Positions 11,055-22,604 of a stretch of 64,000 nucleotides of DNA are shown here, piece after piece (positions within the stretch are counted from its first letter, which is position 1; each line of letters starts with the position of its first letter). The notes under the pieces are model-generated. The model ran no database searches. It had not been told where the DNA came from and was given only the letters and a program-made list of their open reading frames with translations. Made by a program: the position numbers and the translations under genes. The DNA is from Orobanche coerulescens (lineage: Eukaryota; Streptophyta; Magnoliopsida; Lamiales; Orobanchaceae), in assembly GCA_033398695.1 (NCBI GenBank), contig CM065814.1:15620358-15684357 (forward strand), written 5' to 3'.

Positions 11055-13779
11055 CAGTCACACCTAAAAAAGTGTGTTCACAGCCCAAAAAGTGTTGGTA
11101 AAAGAAAAAAAACATGATACTGCTACACTTTGACCAAATTTGAGGGTGTTACAAAAATGGCCGCTACCATAGGGGTCTACGCTAACACTTCTATAGTTTC
11201 TCGTAACATTGCGGAAAGGTGTAGCTGTAGACCCCCTATGCCAACACTTTTTGGTTCTGTTCCTACACCTTAAGAGGTGTTGTTGTAGACCTATGCCAAC
11301 ACCGTTATCTATGTGGTGACACCATTAAAAGTATAGTTGTAGACCTATGGCTATACCTGTTTAGTACTATTGTAACATAAAATTCTGAAACACTTCGATA
11401 TTGATGGCAACACCCTTTATCATTATGGCTACACTTGTTTCTTAATCAATTTAATATCTTTGGCTACACTGTGTTATTCTTATACCAACACGTAAAGAGT
11501 ATATTTTTGGGGTCAATGGCTACATTTTCGCAGGTCTTTTACCAACACTCTAAATGCTAAAAATCAAAATATGGTATTTAAAAATAGAGCTACCCATTAA
11601 AAATAAATTCAAACATCCCAATACATAAAAGGTTATCAAACAACCATCCATATACATAAACCATCCGAAATAACTACATAAATTCAAAATGAATATAAGG
11701 ATGTTAGGGATCCTATCGCAATGATTCGAATCACCAAAGGGCCGAGTATCCACCCGTTACAAAAAATGGTGATACTCATCACATTTTGCATCCATGCTAA
11801 TCTCAACAACACATTCAAAACATGCAGTAGAAAAAAATTGCCGCTTAGGGACTATTTATCAAACGTACTCTGAATTCCAATTCCGAAATCTTGAATTTTG
11901 AAAACTAAAATGATAAATACAGATATTTTTAGCATGAGCAAATATTAGTTTATAAGCTTATGGACTAATTATAAAATTAACCCTGAGGTTTTACCTAACT
12001 ACAGAACAATTGTAGGCTTCGGGCAATCGAACAAAAATTTGATGTCCGAACAATTGCGGGGTTTGTTCAACTGAGTAATCCTGCACATATTGACATGAAT
12101 ATAAACAACATATTTAAACTTGTAAGACATGATATAAAAGTTAGTATTGGGAGACATATACCTTATGAAATATGGTATATGCAGCAGAAAGATAAATCTC
12201 GACGAATCAAACAGGTACCTGGTGAAATATAACATAATAAATAGCAAACATAACTGATGTCCTCATTATGCGTCAATTAATCTTCAAATGTAATTTCGAT
12301 CTTGAAATTTCAGTAGGAGTCATTATCTTAAGCTTGAATATGAGATTTTCATCAAGATAGAGAAAGCAAGTGGAAATTCATGCTGCGCATCATATAGAAA
12401 GGATACCTTTTTGAACTGAAGTATACAATATCAATAAAATTTACCAAGAAGACAGAAATAGTTTGATGAAAGTGCGAGTAATTTTAATATCCCTTACCCT
12501 TGTTATTGCAATATGACCTTTATCACATAATGACACATTTTAGACAACACGAAAATGTCGAACCATCGAATACACGTATGTTTTTTTCCATGTATAACTG
12601 TTGCAGCTATTCAGAAAGGTCGATATTCAGGTGTAGCGAAACAACCGTTCTACTCATATCGTCTCTGCCAAACAACTAAGGAACTTTTTAAAGTACCAGA
12701 AGCCAAAGAACTCATAAAGAACAAAATATAATTTCCAACTTCACTTAATACATTTACCACATCATCATGCAGATGTTCCATCAGTGTCTGGATTCCACTA
12801 ACTTTTACTCATTCTAAAGTTTAATTTAACATCAATAGATTGACAAAACTGAAATATAAAATCAACATTCTCAACAAAAAGGGAACCTCAAAACTGAATA
12901 TACATACACGCCAGAGGCACTATTCCACGAGACGTTCCTAAGAATTTGAGGCTAAATAACTGTTTATCACTGTTAAGAGAATATTACAAAAGTTAGATAA
13001 ATTTCTAATTTCTCTTTTTGCACCAATACATATGATGAATATAACAGATGATACCTGCTACTTTTTCAGCTTCCGGAAGCTAATAAGCAACCAGTAGTTC
13101 ACAAGACCCTTGAGTTTCTGACTATAGTGATCATTACAAATCCATATTATAGGAACTTTTGAGATTTTATGGTGGCAATAAGATCAGCTACCCCCACTCC
13201 CTCTATCTCCAGCAGACATACCATCAACCTCATACATAATTAGAACGGTCTTCGGATGATGAAAACTACAACGAGAGTTCATAAATTATGAGCACGTCAA
13301 CAAGTTACTTATGATGCAAGCATAATAAGATAAAATGCCGACCGTTCCATTTGAAGACTCAGGGCTCCATTGCTAACAAGTTCTTTGATAGAATTAGAAG
13401 TGCTTCCACCAATTCCTTTCTCAAACCTTTTACACTTAATATTAATGTAACATTGCACATAAATAAACACATCAAAACACATGCACATGTCGATACATAG
13501 GCACATATATTTAGATATGGGACATACCGAAAACCAAACCATATCCTGTAGAAGAAGTTGAGCTCAATGTTCGCAAACAATAGCCAAGAAAAAAACAACC
13601 TGATATTCAGACGCATCTCCAAACGGACACATATCCTGTGAAAGAACACGCCGATGACAAAAATGAGGCAAAACGGTGAGAAGACAAAAGAAAAAAATTA
13701 CGTTTTTAGTAGGAAAATAAAGTGAAGAGAGAAGTCGGGCAGAAAAAGATGTTTTCAGCGAGAAAAGCAACCGAGCAGA

Positions 13780-15400
13780 AATATTTTCGACCAAAACCCC
13801 CCTTCACACTTTGAAAGTAGGAAAATAAAGTGAATATTCAGTCGGTCATTGCTCAGAATTTAGCAGCATTTAGACAAGCACATAGCAGACACGATTGTGT
13901 ACTCAGAAACCAAACAAATTCAGGACATCACAAGGCTTATAAAACACCTAAATGTCACCTAAAACATATAACATCACAACTATTACAAACACTTAAACAC
14001 ACACATATACCACAAATACACACACTCCTAGTAGTAAATACGCACAACACATACACAAGCGCACACATAATATATATATATATATAACACAATTGAACAC
14101 TTAAACACACACATATGCCATATACACACACAGTCCCAGCACTACACACACACACACACACATAAAATACACACACACACACACGCACACACACACACAC
14201 ATACACACACACTACACACACAACAATCAAAATAAAAGGCTCTGAAAAAAAGAACAGAACAGAGGGTTTAAAAATTGGGAAAGGATAAATTTCACAATTA
14301 GGCAGACAGCTCGATGATTTGGAGGAACTCAAAATAACATTTACCTAACTTTTCAGATAATAAAGAAAATATAATAATCAATTAATTAAGAAATAAACCT
14401 AAAAACATAATCAAACCTTCAATTTTCAAGAGCAAATAATTTGTTTATACGCTGGGATTTCTCAAAAGCATACCAGTTTGCATACCTGTTGCGTGTAAGT
14501 TTATGAATCGCCTCACCAGCAAGCGAAAATGACTACGATTTGAAGAATTTTCTGCCAAAGAACCTGCAAGTTTCACAATTTGCATATCAAAGCAAAAAGA
14601 GGGCAAAACTTTCGTGGAATTGAAAATAAGAAGGGAGACGGAGGTAGTAGGCCATGTTTCCTAGCAGGAGAAGAGGCAGATGGCAATCGAAAACCTAAAT
14701 CGAACAAGACAATACAAAAAGTGACCAATATCAAAGAAACCCTAAATCGATCGAACACAAAAAACGGCTAATAACAGAAAATTGAAACCTGTAAAATCGA
14801 TTGCTTGATCTGAGGCAGAGAAAAAGAAGAATCTGTAGGGGGAGAACTGGAGAAAGACCTTCTGGGAGATAGCGTCAACATCAGTGTAAGGAAGGGAGGA
14901 GGAAAACTCTAACCTCTAAAAAGACCTCTCTGAGAACAAAGAAGAAAGCCCCGCAAAAATCATAGAGTCATGGAACTCGCACAATCTGTGCATCTGTGCT
15001 GTATACGACCTTTCTTTGCTACCTTGCTAATCTGAAAGGATGAAACAGGCTTCTCGTTGGAAGAAGGGAGAGTAGGAGAAGACAGAAAACGAAAGCGGCT
15101 TGGAGATGAAGAGATAACAAAGAGAAACACGTTTTCGACCAAATGGCCTTCACTCTTTTAGAGTTATATATATAAAAATAAAAAATAAAAAAAATGAAAG
15201 CGGCCTCGAGAATCGAGATGAAGAGATGAGCAAAGGAAAAAAATGGAGAGAAACACGTTTTTGACCAAAACACCCTTCACACTTTTAGAGTAGTAGGAAA
15301 TAGTTATATATTATTATAATTATTAGTAGGAAAATAAAAAGAACAGACATGTTTTCGTTCCAACAACCCTTCAAACTTTTAGAAATAGTAGAATAGGATA
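13780..15400. repeat. Diverged about 45-base repeats in the right part of the CACTA interior
   Basis: A block of the form TTTTCGACCAAAA-CCCTTCACACTTTT-AGAGTAGTAGGAAA recurs at about 13784, 15132, 15250 and 15349. The copies at 15132 and 15250 are each preceded by a GAGATGAAGAGAT...GAGAAACACG block, a local duplication of about 115 bases. No reading frame is conserved between copies. Confidence 0.6.
13975..14220. repeat. CA-rich microsatellite inside the CACTA element
   Basis: Long runs of (CA)n/(ACAC)n broken by ATATAC and a short (TA)n at 14069-14088. There are two loose copies of a TTAAACACACACATATGCCA-like unit (about 13994 and 14101). Open frames over this region on the minus strand are low-complexity Val/Cys artefacts and not genes. 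Confidence 0.85.
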
Positions 15401-15789
15401 TGATATATATATAACTTATATATTTATTTACTTATATTTATTTTTCCTATATATATATATATATATATGATATACGATACGAAATATATTTTCCGGTTGG
15501 CTGGTCAACGGTTGAGCTGTGAGAGAGTTGAGAGAAAGAGTTGGGAGTGAATAATTGAAATTTGACCCGCTTAATTGAAATATTTGGACAAAGATTGAGT
15601 CCGCCTATTTAATTGACTAATATTCGGACAATCATTGAGCTCGCCTATTTTTTATTGATTTTTAAAGATCAACGGCTACACATTTTTTAAAAACCAACGG
15701 CTACACCGACTTCAACGTTACCGTAGATACTAAATAACATCTACCGTAAGTGATTTATAGCAATGCTAACATCGAAAAAAGTGTTGTTA

Positions 15790-15810
15790 AAGCCCATATA
15801 TGGCGTAGTG
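15790..15810 (-). repeat. Right terminal inverted repeat of the CACTA element
   Basis: Ends ...ATATATGGCGTAGTG on the plus strand, the exact inverse of the left end over 21 bases, followed by the TAT duplication. Confidence 0.93.
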
Positions 15811-17161
15811 TATTCAGTGTTGTATATTTTATCTTCATATGAAACATACATGTATTCTGTATTTTATGGGTGTATTGTACTTCAAACTCCTCATCGTTAT
15901 CGATTGGTCGTTCTAAGACAATCGAGGTATTGAATTGGGACCGCCGAGGATGGTGCCCATCCGTGAGTTATTGTTGTCATGTTGGCCGACTCAAGGCAGC
16001 ACACTATCATTCTTGTAAACTCGGTAATTTTGTGATCTTTGAGGGTTGAGGATTCCACGATTGTTGTGTTGTGATTGTTGATCGTGTTAATCGGTCCGTA
16101 GGGATTATGATCCGAGGATGGTTGTTTTGGATATTGTTGGTCGTGCCGATATTTCATTATTCGTGTGTCATTGTTCACTTTGGTGAGTCTTTTAATCCGT
16201 ATTGGATGTGTTATCCTTTGAGTTTCGTTGTCATGTTGCATCGTGACATATCTAGAATCATATCTGTGTGCCGATTGGTTATGTGTAGGATTTTTAGCCA
16301 GGCCCACGATGGTCATGCGTGGATGTTTCCGCATTGGACCGTACATACGAGACGTAGTTCATGAGCCTAATTAGGTACATTACCCCATGCATATTCTGGA
16401 TTCCGTATACCGGGTGGACATGTGCACGGACACATTTCCGGATCGGGCGTACTGTGATGTCCCTCTTGAGCCTTATTGGTTTGGTCGTTCATAGTCCATG
16501 TTGTATTGGATATGTCCGACGATTTGCGACTGGTTGTTCATATGCTGAGGGGTATGTTCGACAGTCGGGTCTGTTTATTTGAGATCCATATTGTGATGAT
16601 ATACAGCTTCGGGCTGTTTGGCTTTCAGGCCATTGTGATGATTGGCAGCTTCGGTTGAGTAGTTTTCAGACCATTGTGATATTTTGACAGCTTCGGCTGA
16701 GGGCTTTCAGGCCATTGTGATGTTTTGGTATTTCCGTTGGAGCCTTCGGGCATTGTGATTCGTAATTATTTCAGCTCTGGTTTGGTTTAGCTTCGGGTAG
16801 TCCATTGTGTGTTCTATATTGATGATTCGTCGTTGGGCACTTGTGTTCTAACCTGTTGAGCAGGTACCGATCGTATGCTGTGGGCATAATGTTTCACGAA
16901 TGCTTGATTCTTATTTTGGTTTGTGAGCATCTCGTATTACCATTGTTGTATTGTTTATTCTGCCGTTGGATGCATATCATGTTGTACATGTATTTGATAT
17001 TTATTATCTGTATGACTGACCCCGTGGGGGCGGAACATGTTTTCATATAATGTGGTTCAGTATTACAATTATATTATTTAATTCATAAATTTTCTTTCGC
17101 CTGGTGGGTCCCAGTTGGGGGTCCACGGCACTGTAATATCCGTCTAGTTTGGGGTGTTACA
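15811..17161 (+). repeat. LTR-like sequence G, right of the CACTA element
   Basis: Ends with CTGTAATATCCGTC...TTGGGGTGTTACA at 17161, the same end form as the chromovirus A LTR (...CTGTAATATTCC...GGGGGTGTTACA), and has the GC block GACCCCGTGGGGGCGG about 140 bases before the end. It is therefore read as the 3' part of a plus-strand chromovirus LTR. No primer-binding site follows, so it is a 3' or solo LTR remnant. Within it, 16590-16770 holds about three imperfect 50-base repeats. No gene is seen. Confidence 0.6.
16590..16770 (+). repeat. Imperfect tandem repeats in LTR G
   Basis: About three to four units with the core CAGCTTCGG...GCTTTCAGGCCATTGTGAT, period about 50 bases, drifting toward the right (the last ends GCCTTCGGGCATTGTGAT). 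Confidence 0.65.
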
Positions 17162-17761
17162 TAAGTCACCTCCCCCCCCTCTTATCCCCATACAGACACA
17201 AAAATGACACCCGCTACCCCTCTCCCCTTTCACGGCCTATTAATTAGCAAAAAATCTGAAAAAATAATACAAACTTAAAATAATAAAACTTAAAATTATA
17301 AAACTTTAAATAATCAGATTTTTTATTATTTTCTTTTTTATGTTCATAAAAAATCTGAAAAATAATACGAACTTAAAATAATAATATAATAATAATAATA
17401 AACTAATGTTTATTTTCTTAAAAATAATAAAAAATATTAAAAGAATATAAAAAATCTAGAAAATCTGAAAAAGTTAAAAAAAACCGGAACTTATTTATTT
17501 TTATTTAAAAAAATCTACAAAATTAAAAAAATCTAAAATTTAGGTAATTTTATTTTTAATTCTGGAATATTAATATTAGAAAATCAAAAAATTATTTTAA
17601 ATTTGGAAATTAGAAAATCCAAAAAATTCTGAACTATTTAAAAAATTCGGAAATTAGTAAATTTATTCTTGCCATTTTTGGATTATATCATTTATATGGC
17701 TTAAAAAATAAACAGCAATTTATAAAACAACTTATAATTCATATTCAGGACCACAAGTTCA
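17162..17761 (-). other. AT-rich stretch, probable 3' flank of the hAT gene
   Basis: Very AT-rich with many AAAATCTGAAAA and AATAATAA runs. It lies directly downstream (minus strand) of the hAT transposase C terminus. I see no gene, no terminal inverted repeat matching the other end of the hAT, and no target duplication. Confidence 0.4.
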
Positions 17762-18470
17762 TCACAACAAAAAACAATGTTCAAGCAACCATAATACATC
17801 CATCAAACTGAAAAAGATAGTCATAAGTTCAAAAAATAATGAAACATAATAATGACATGTTGTTCTACAAGAAAATAAATTCTCAATCTTCATCAACTTC
17901 AAGGATCTCATCCATGTTTTCGACTTCATCTCTTGTAAATAACATTGCTTCCATTTTCGGTTCATCAAGTGAGAGATTTGCCACCTCAAGTATTCCAATA
18001 CCATCCATAGTATCAAATGCATCACCACCAACATCCCACATTCTACTTTCGCCCGTAGAATATTGTGGAGATTTCCTCGACAAAAGTGGTAAATTAAATG
18101 AATAAATACCAAGTCTTCTCCTCGTTGTGGCGTGATCTTGTTTTTAATTAAAGAGTTAATGAAACTATATGCACTCCAATTCCTCTCACAACACGATGCC
18201 GAAGATGGTTGCCCGAGCAATTTTAAAGCCACATGCTCAGACTTTCCTTCATGGCGGCAGATAACAACCTTCACCCTCTCAATCATAGTATCGCACATAT
18301 CATAAATCAAATGAAGGCAAGGCTTATTGGTATCCGCTTTTCTTAGCATGTCATAGATAGGCTCCGTGAAAGCAAGAATATAATCTATCTTATCCCACCA
18401 AAAATCATCCAAAATCTTTTCTTTGACTTGTGCGGCTTTATCTTGGAATATTTTATTCCATACATGCTAT
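17762..18470 (-). pseudogene. hAT transposase, C-terminal part
   Basis: Reading the minus strand from about 18468: a stretch ending VKEKILDD, then FWWDKIDYILAFTEPIYDML and CLHLIYDMCDTMIERVK, which belong to the catalytic region of plant hAT transposases. A gap follows (the middle of the catalytic region is missing after about 18240). Then comes the hallmark dimerisation block GQPSSASCCERNWSAYSFI-NSLIKNKITPQRGEDLVFIH. A frameshift near the end degrades the tail. The N-terminal part of the same gene lies at 29.7-30.9 kb, separated by nested retrotransposons. hAT transposase would cut and paste the element in the nucleus; this copy cannot. Confidence 0.85.
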
Positions 18471-18475
18471 AATAA

Positions 18476-19505
18476 TGTTTTGATTATTTAAGTTGATACA
18501 CAAAATAAAATAACAAAAAGACGAAGCAAAGCATCGAAGGAAACAAAGTGCAAAAAGCTGGAAAATACATAATTAACGTACGTAAGAAGGATATCTTAAC
18601 GTACGTAATATTGCTACGTTAACGTACGTAAACCCTGAGTGACAACGTATGTAACCAAGTGTTCGGTGTTCAAACAAGAAGAACGTTGGAAGAGTCAAAG
18701 TCAGAGGCAACGGATATATGACGTCAGCAATGACGTATCCTTAACGTACGTAATGGATGTTGGCTAACGTACGTAATGTTCAAGACAAAGGCTACTGGAC
18801 TAAAACTGGTACATGCTAACGTACGTAACGAGATCGATATAACATACGTAACCATTGTAGCGTACGTAATACAGTGATGATAGCGGCCGTAATCAATGCA
18901 TAGAAAGCTAACGGCTAGTAAGGCTTTGGAGGCTATAAATACCATTCCTATGGTATTTTTTCACTACAACAACTTCAACCAAACAACTCATTGATCAGAT
19001 ATTCATATTGATATTATTGTTGTTGTGATATTGAGCTTATATTGTTAGTTTGAGTGTTTATACATTCAACATATACACGAGAGGTAAAAGAAAAGATATG
19101 ATTGGATTCAGTGTTATTAGGATCAAGGATCCGGCATTATTAGAATGGCAATCGCTATCTTAGTGAGGTTTATCTAGTACCCATAGAAAGCTTATCTAGA
19201 ACCATTAGAAAGCTCGAGTGGTTTATTCCTTGTCCAATAGAAAAGGAAAACGGTTTAACTTGGACCGACACAAAGACAAGTACGAGTGGTTTATCACGGA
19301 CCAATTGAAGACGTGATTGTAACGATTATCCCTCGACCGATAGAAGAGAAGTTCAGAGGTTTTTATCTTCAACCTATAGAAAAAGATACCGAGAGAGAAC
19401 GTAGGCTCGTTTATAGCTGAACCTCTATAAATCCGTGCGTCGTCTTTCCGCACACTTTATTTTACGCTTCCGCAACACGGCGCATATACCGATCTTGCTC
19501 CAACA
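18476..19505 (+). repeat. 5' LTR of Copia F
   Basis: Taken from TGTTTTGATTATT to CTTGCTCCAACA. The right end is fixed by the adjoining primer-binding site and by the identical end of the 3' LTR remnant at 29693. Positions 19399-19505 match 29587-29693 nearly base for base. It contains the palindrome array and TATA box listed separately, plus GAAAGCTTATCTAG-type short repeats at about 19170-19400. Confidence 0.75.
18573..18958 (+). promoter_or_regulatory. Palindrome array and TATA box of the Copia F LTR
   Basis: Nine copies of TTAACGTACGTAA or close variants lie between 18573 and 18870 (near 18574, 18597, 18617, 18641, 18741, 18763, 18813, 18840, 18858). The TATA box CTATAAATA follows at 18933-18940. 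The TATA runs straight into an inverted repeat AAATACCAT-TCCT-ATGGTATTT (18937-18958). Array and box lie in the expected U3 position. Promoter role is inferred from position. Confidence 0.65.
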
Positions 19506-19507
19506 AT

Positions 19508-19519
19508 TGGTATTGGAGC
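19508..19519 (+). other. Primer-binding site of Copia F
   Basis: TGGTATTGGAGC, two bases off the tRNA-iMet site TGGTATCAGAGC, two bases after the LTR end. Confidence 0.75.
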
Positions 19520-19563
19520 GGTACCTCCAATAAGCGGCTTAACATCCAAGGAGAAGATCCAAA

Positions 19564-19968
19564 ATGGAGTTCCAAATTGGTCCAGTCGAAGGCCTTACTC
19601 TTAACCGACCACCATTTTTTGATGGCTCAAACTTCATGACATGGAAGAAAAAGATGTCAATATTCATCCGTGCATATGACATTGAGCTTTGGAAAGTAAT
19701 ATGTCTTGGTCCAAAAATTCCTCTCAAATCCGACGGTACACTTAAATCCTTCGAAGAATATAATGACGGGGATTGGAAGAACGACCATCTAAATTGTAAG
19801 GCTACTCAATTTCCATTTTGTGCCTTAAATCCAGAAGAGGTCAATCGTATCTCATCGTGTGAAAGTGCTAAAAAAATATGGAAAATTCTTGAAATCATAC
19901 ACGAAGGGACAGCTCAAGTCAAGGAGACGAAGATCAATATGCTTCTCCATGACTACCGAGAGAGGACA
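19564..19968 (+). pseudogene. Copia F gag, N-terminal part only
   Basis: Open from ATG at 19564: LNRPPFFDGSNFMTWKKKM is the conserved start of Copia gag (DUF4219/UBN2 type), followed by IELWKVICLGPKIP and the UBN2-like core ending KINMLLHDY. After HDY the family continues with a conserved gag stretch, but here the reading turns into RERT, encoded by LTR-derived bases (see findings), and chromovirus A begins at 19969. About 130 codons of a normal gag of at least 250 remain. Confidence 0.85.
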
Positions 19969-20122
19969 TGTAATATCCGGATTTATTACGGTGTATTTCA
20001 TCTGTATTCAAACCCTGTATTATTCGGATTGGTGGTTTTGATTATTGGAGTGTGATATTTCGTGCATTGATATCATTATACATAAGTATAGAAACATGCA
20101 AAATTGCTCATGCAACCTCGTG

Positions 20123-20349
20123 ATAGCGCACGCTAAGAATGTATCTTAACGCGCGCTATCGGGCTATTATTAGCACACGCTATGCAGGTAGGAGTAACGT
20201 GCGCTAAGGACTCAATTATTGAGCGGGACAGCTAGCACATGCGCCAGCCGGGACATGGGTCCGGATAAGATTCCCGCGGACGAGCCCGGACAATTCTGAA
20301 GTCAACCATTATTAGCGCACGCTAAGGAATGCTTAGTAGCGTGCGCTAA
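20123..20349 (+). promoter_or_regulatory. U3 palindrome cluster of the A 5' LTR (TATA lost)
   Basis: About six copies of TAGCGCACGCTA / TAGCGTGCGCTA and variants (for example 20123, 20150, 20312, 20338). In the 3' LTR the same cluster is followed 21 bases on by TATAAATA; here that box is replaced by an unrelated 13-base block, so this copy of the promoter looks disabled. Confidence 0.6.
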
Positions 20350-21189
20350 CTTGTTAAAATACAAAGAGTCCAAGGACAACAACTCGTTTTGGCTTACATT
20401 TTACTCGTTCCTTCTGCATACTTGAGAGGCCAGAGAGCTGAGATATCCTACTACATACTTAGAACACATATTGTTGGTGTTTATATATTGGCTATCACTT
20501 GGGAGTAATCATTGAAGAGGAATAGCACCTTGGAGTGGCATACAACCAACCGGAGTTAGATTCTACCTTACGGTTCAGTGATTTTCATCATATTAAGGTA
20601 TGTTCAATCTATCTCAAGACTTAGAGTTGGATTCTAACGATTTGGATGATCATGTTAACAAGATATGAATTTTCATAGATGAATTATCCAAGTATATCAT
20701 GTTTGGAATAGTGAGATGAATAACCTTAAGTACCTTGATTATAATCATCATGATTCGAATCTTATTACACTGAATATGTGAAGAGAAGCTTCTAGGTAAT
20801 TCGAATCTAGTAGATGACTTCATAATAATCATGGACTTGACTTTAACAATCATTATTGTTGGGTAAATCTAAAGGATTGATCATGGAAAGATTTATCTAG
20901 TATAGATGGAACGTTTAAACAACTTCAGCATGATAATATTGATTGATATAAGGTGTTGATATCAACCGTTAAGCTTTTTGAATTGTCGTATGAAGATTTG
21001 TAGTCGGAATGGAATATGGTTTTATATTGGTATGCATATCCTTGAATCCGAAGTTGTCTTTATCCGTAAAATCATTCATAGGGGTATGAACATGATAGTC
21101 ATGGAGGTAACATGAATTATCACGGAAGATTTCATTGTTTTGATCTTGTTAAGAACAGTTTCGCCAAAGAAGAAAGCGCCATGCATAGA

Positions 21190-21403
21190 TAGCGCACGCT
21201 AAGCTATGTAGATTAACGCGCTATCGAGCACGAGTTAGCGTACGCTACGTTTGGTACGTAACGTACGCTAGACCATCAGACGAGTCAGTCGACTGATCAG
21301 TGAAGTACTGACCATACATAGTTAGCGTACGCTAGACTTTGTTGTTTGCGTGCGCTATCGGGCAGACTTAACGCACGCTACACAGAGTACTTAGCGTGCG
21401 CTA
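21190..21403 (+). repeat. Second palindrome cluster in the A 5' LTR
   Basis: About eight copies of the same motif family, including TAGCGTACGCTA and TAACGCACGCTA forms, starting about 840 bases downstream of the first cluster. This lies downstream of the TATA position, so in the transcribed part of the LTR. The 3' LTR repeats it at 28439-28654 with an extra copy at 28957-28968. Confidence 0.75.
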
Positions 21404-22328
21404 AGCAGTTCGGGCAGATTGCATTTTATGAACTTTTGGCCGTGAATCGAATTGTTAAACATTCATACGACGTGAGATAAATCCTATATCATTTCTTTTG
21501 TTAAGGTTTGGTCTCGTTACGTGATTGATTGAGGAGGACGACCTTCGAGTGTTCATTTTTGTGGAAGTGTTGTTCTTGTCTTCAAATCGAGGCAAGTACT
21601 TTATTTGTTTTATGTATTGTTGTTATACATATTGTCGTGCATGTATGTCGTTGTTGTATGTCCACCTCGTGTTGGTCCGACGGGATCATCGGGGGATCTA
21701 TGCTAGCGTCATACTGGATCATCGGACGGGTTTTTCCACCACGGGTTGGTCTGACGGGATCATCATGGGTTCTAGGCAGTGAACGCTGGATCGACGGAAT
21801 TACCATGTGTATGTTATGATATCATGTTGTGATTATCAGTTATGTATGTCATTTATGAGTTTCTCGTAGGAGAAGACTCGTTGATATTTTTCTTGTCGTT
21901 TATGTTATTCGTGTGATATGAATAATACGTTGTGGTACTTGTACTAGTATCGTTGTGCTAACCCCTTCGGGGGTGAACATTTTGTTTATGTTCAGGATCC
22001 AGGAGAGCGGGAAAACAACCACTGGAGCTGCATGACGACGAGGGTGCAGAGTGATGTTTAGTAGGGTTCATTTGTGCATTGTTTATTGGTTATTTTCAAT
22101 AAGTACTCGAGTACGAAGTCATTTATGATGGATTTGAATTTGGTGATGTATTATTGAGTTGTTGAACAATTGTACTATTTTTGTATTTGGTCGAATCATA
22201 AGGTCGTAATTCGGTTATTTCCATTTGTTAGTACCTTTTAATACTGTTTCAATTCTTGACCTTGTAAATCCTTATGTAAAGGATTTACGGTACTGTAATA
22301 TTCTGAATATATCGGGGTGTTACGAATA

Positions 22329-22339
22329 TGGTATCGAGC
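22329..22339 (+). other. Primer-binding site of A
   Basis: TGGTATCGAGC, the tRNA-iMet site TGGTATCAGAGC with one base missing, five bases after the LTR. Confidence 0.75.
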
Positions 22340-22604
22340 TAAGATTATGGATATCTTGGCCGTTGGGTTAAAATAGGGTCATTTATGTCTTTTGAGGTAA
22401 CCGGCCGTGAATGACATCACCGCACCGCCACGTCTTCATGCGAACGGTGGTTGTAAGTTCCTAAACTCTATCTCGTTCTTTACATATTATGTCTCTTTAT
22501 ACTCGAATATTAGAACGATGTTGTTTCCGTATGTTGAGTATTTATGCTTACGGTATGTTGAGAGGCGGACGTGACGTGGTCGCGATCGTGGACGCGACGA
22601 AGAA

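Larger units (their letters stand above)
11034..15810. mobile_element. Non-autonomous CACTA (En/Spm-type) DNA transposon, 4777 bases
   Basis: Both ends carry a perfect 21-base terminal inverted repeat starting CACTACGCCATATATGGGC, flanked by a TAT direct repeat (11031-11033 and 15811-15813): the 3-base target duplication expected of CACTA elements. Subterminal zones hold many short repeats typical of transposase-binding regions (CCAACAC, GTGTTGG and CTACACC types, mostly 11.07-11.56 kb, fewer at 15.67-15.79 kb). No TNP2/TNPD-like transposase is seen in either strand, so movement would need a helper. The interior is AT-rich and holds a CA microsatellite and short diverged repeats. No gene is supported inside. 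Confidence 0.92.
19969..22324 (+). repeat. 5' LTR of chromovirus A
   Basis: Collinear with the 3' LTR (27212-29581), with scattered substitutions and a few block differences: the TATA region (20360-20372), the segment at 21164-21186, and 21710-21722. The last base reads G where the 3' LTR has A. It has two clusters of TAGCGCACGCTA-type palindromes, at 20123-20349 and 21190-21403, and the GC block CTAACCCCTTCGGGGGTG at 21959-21976. Confidence 0.9.

Noticed and set aside
13955..14332. 125-codon minus-strand frame rich in Val and Cys
   Set aside because: It is translation of the CA microsatellite.
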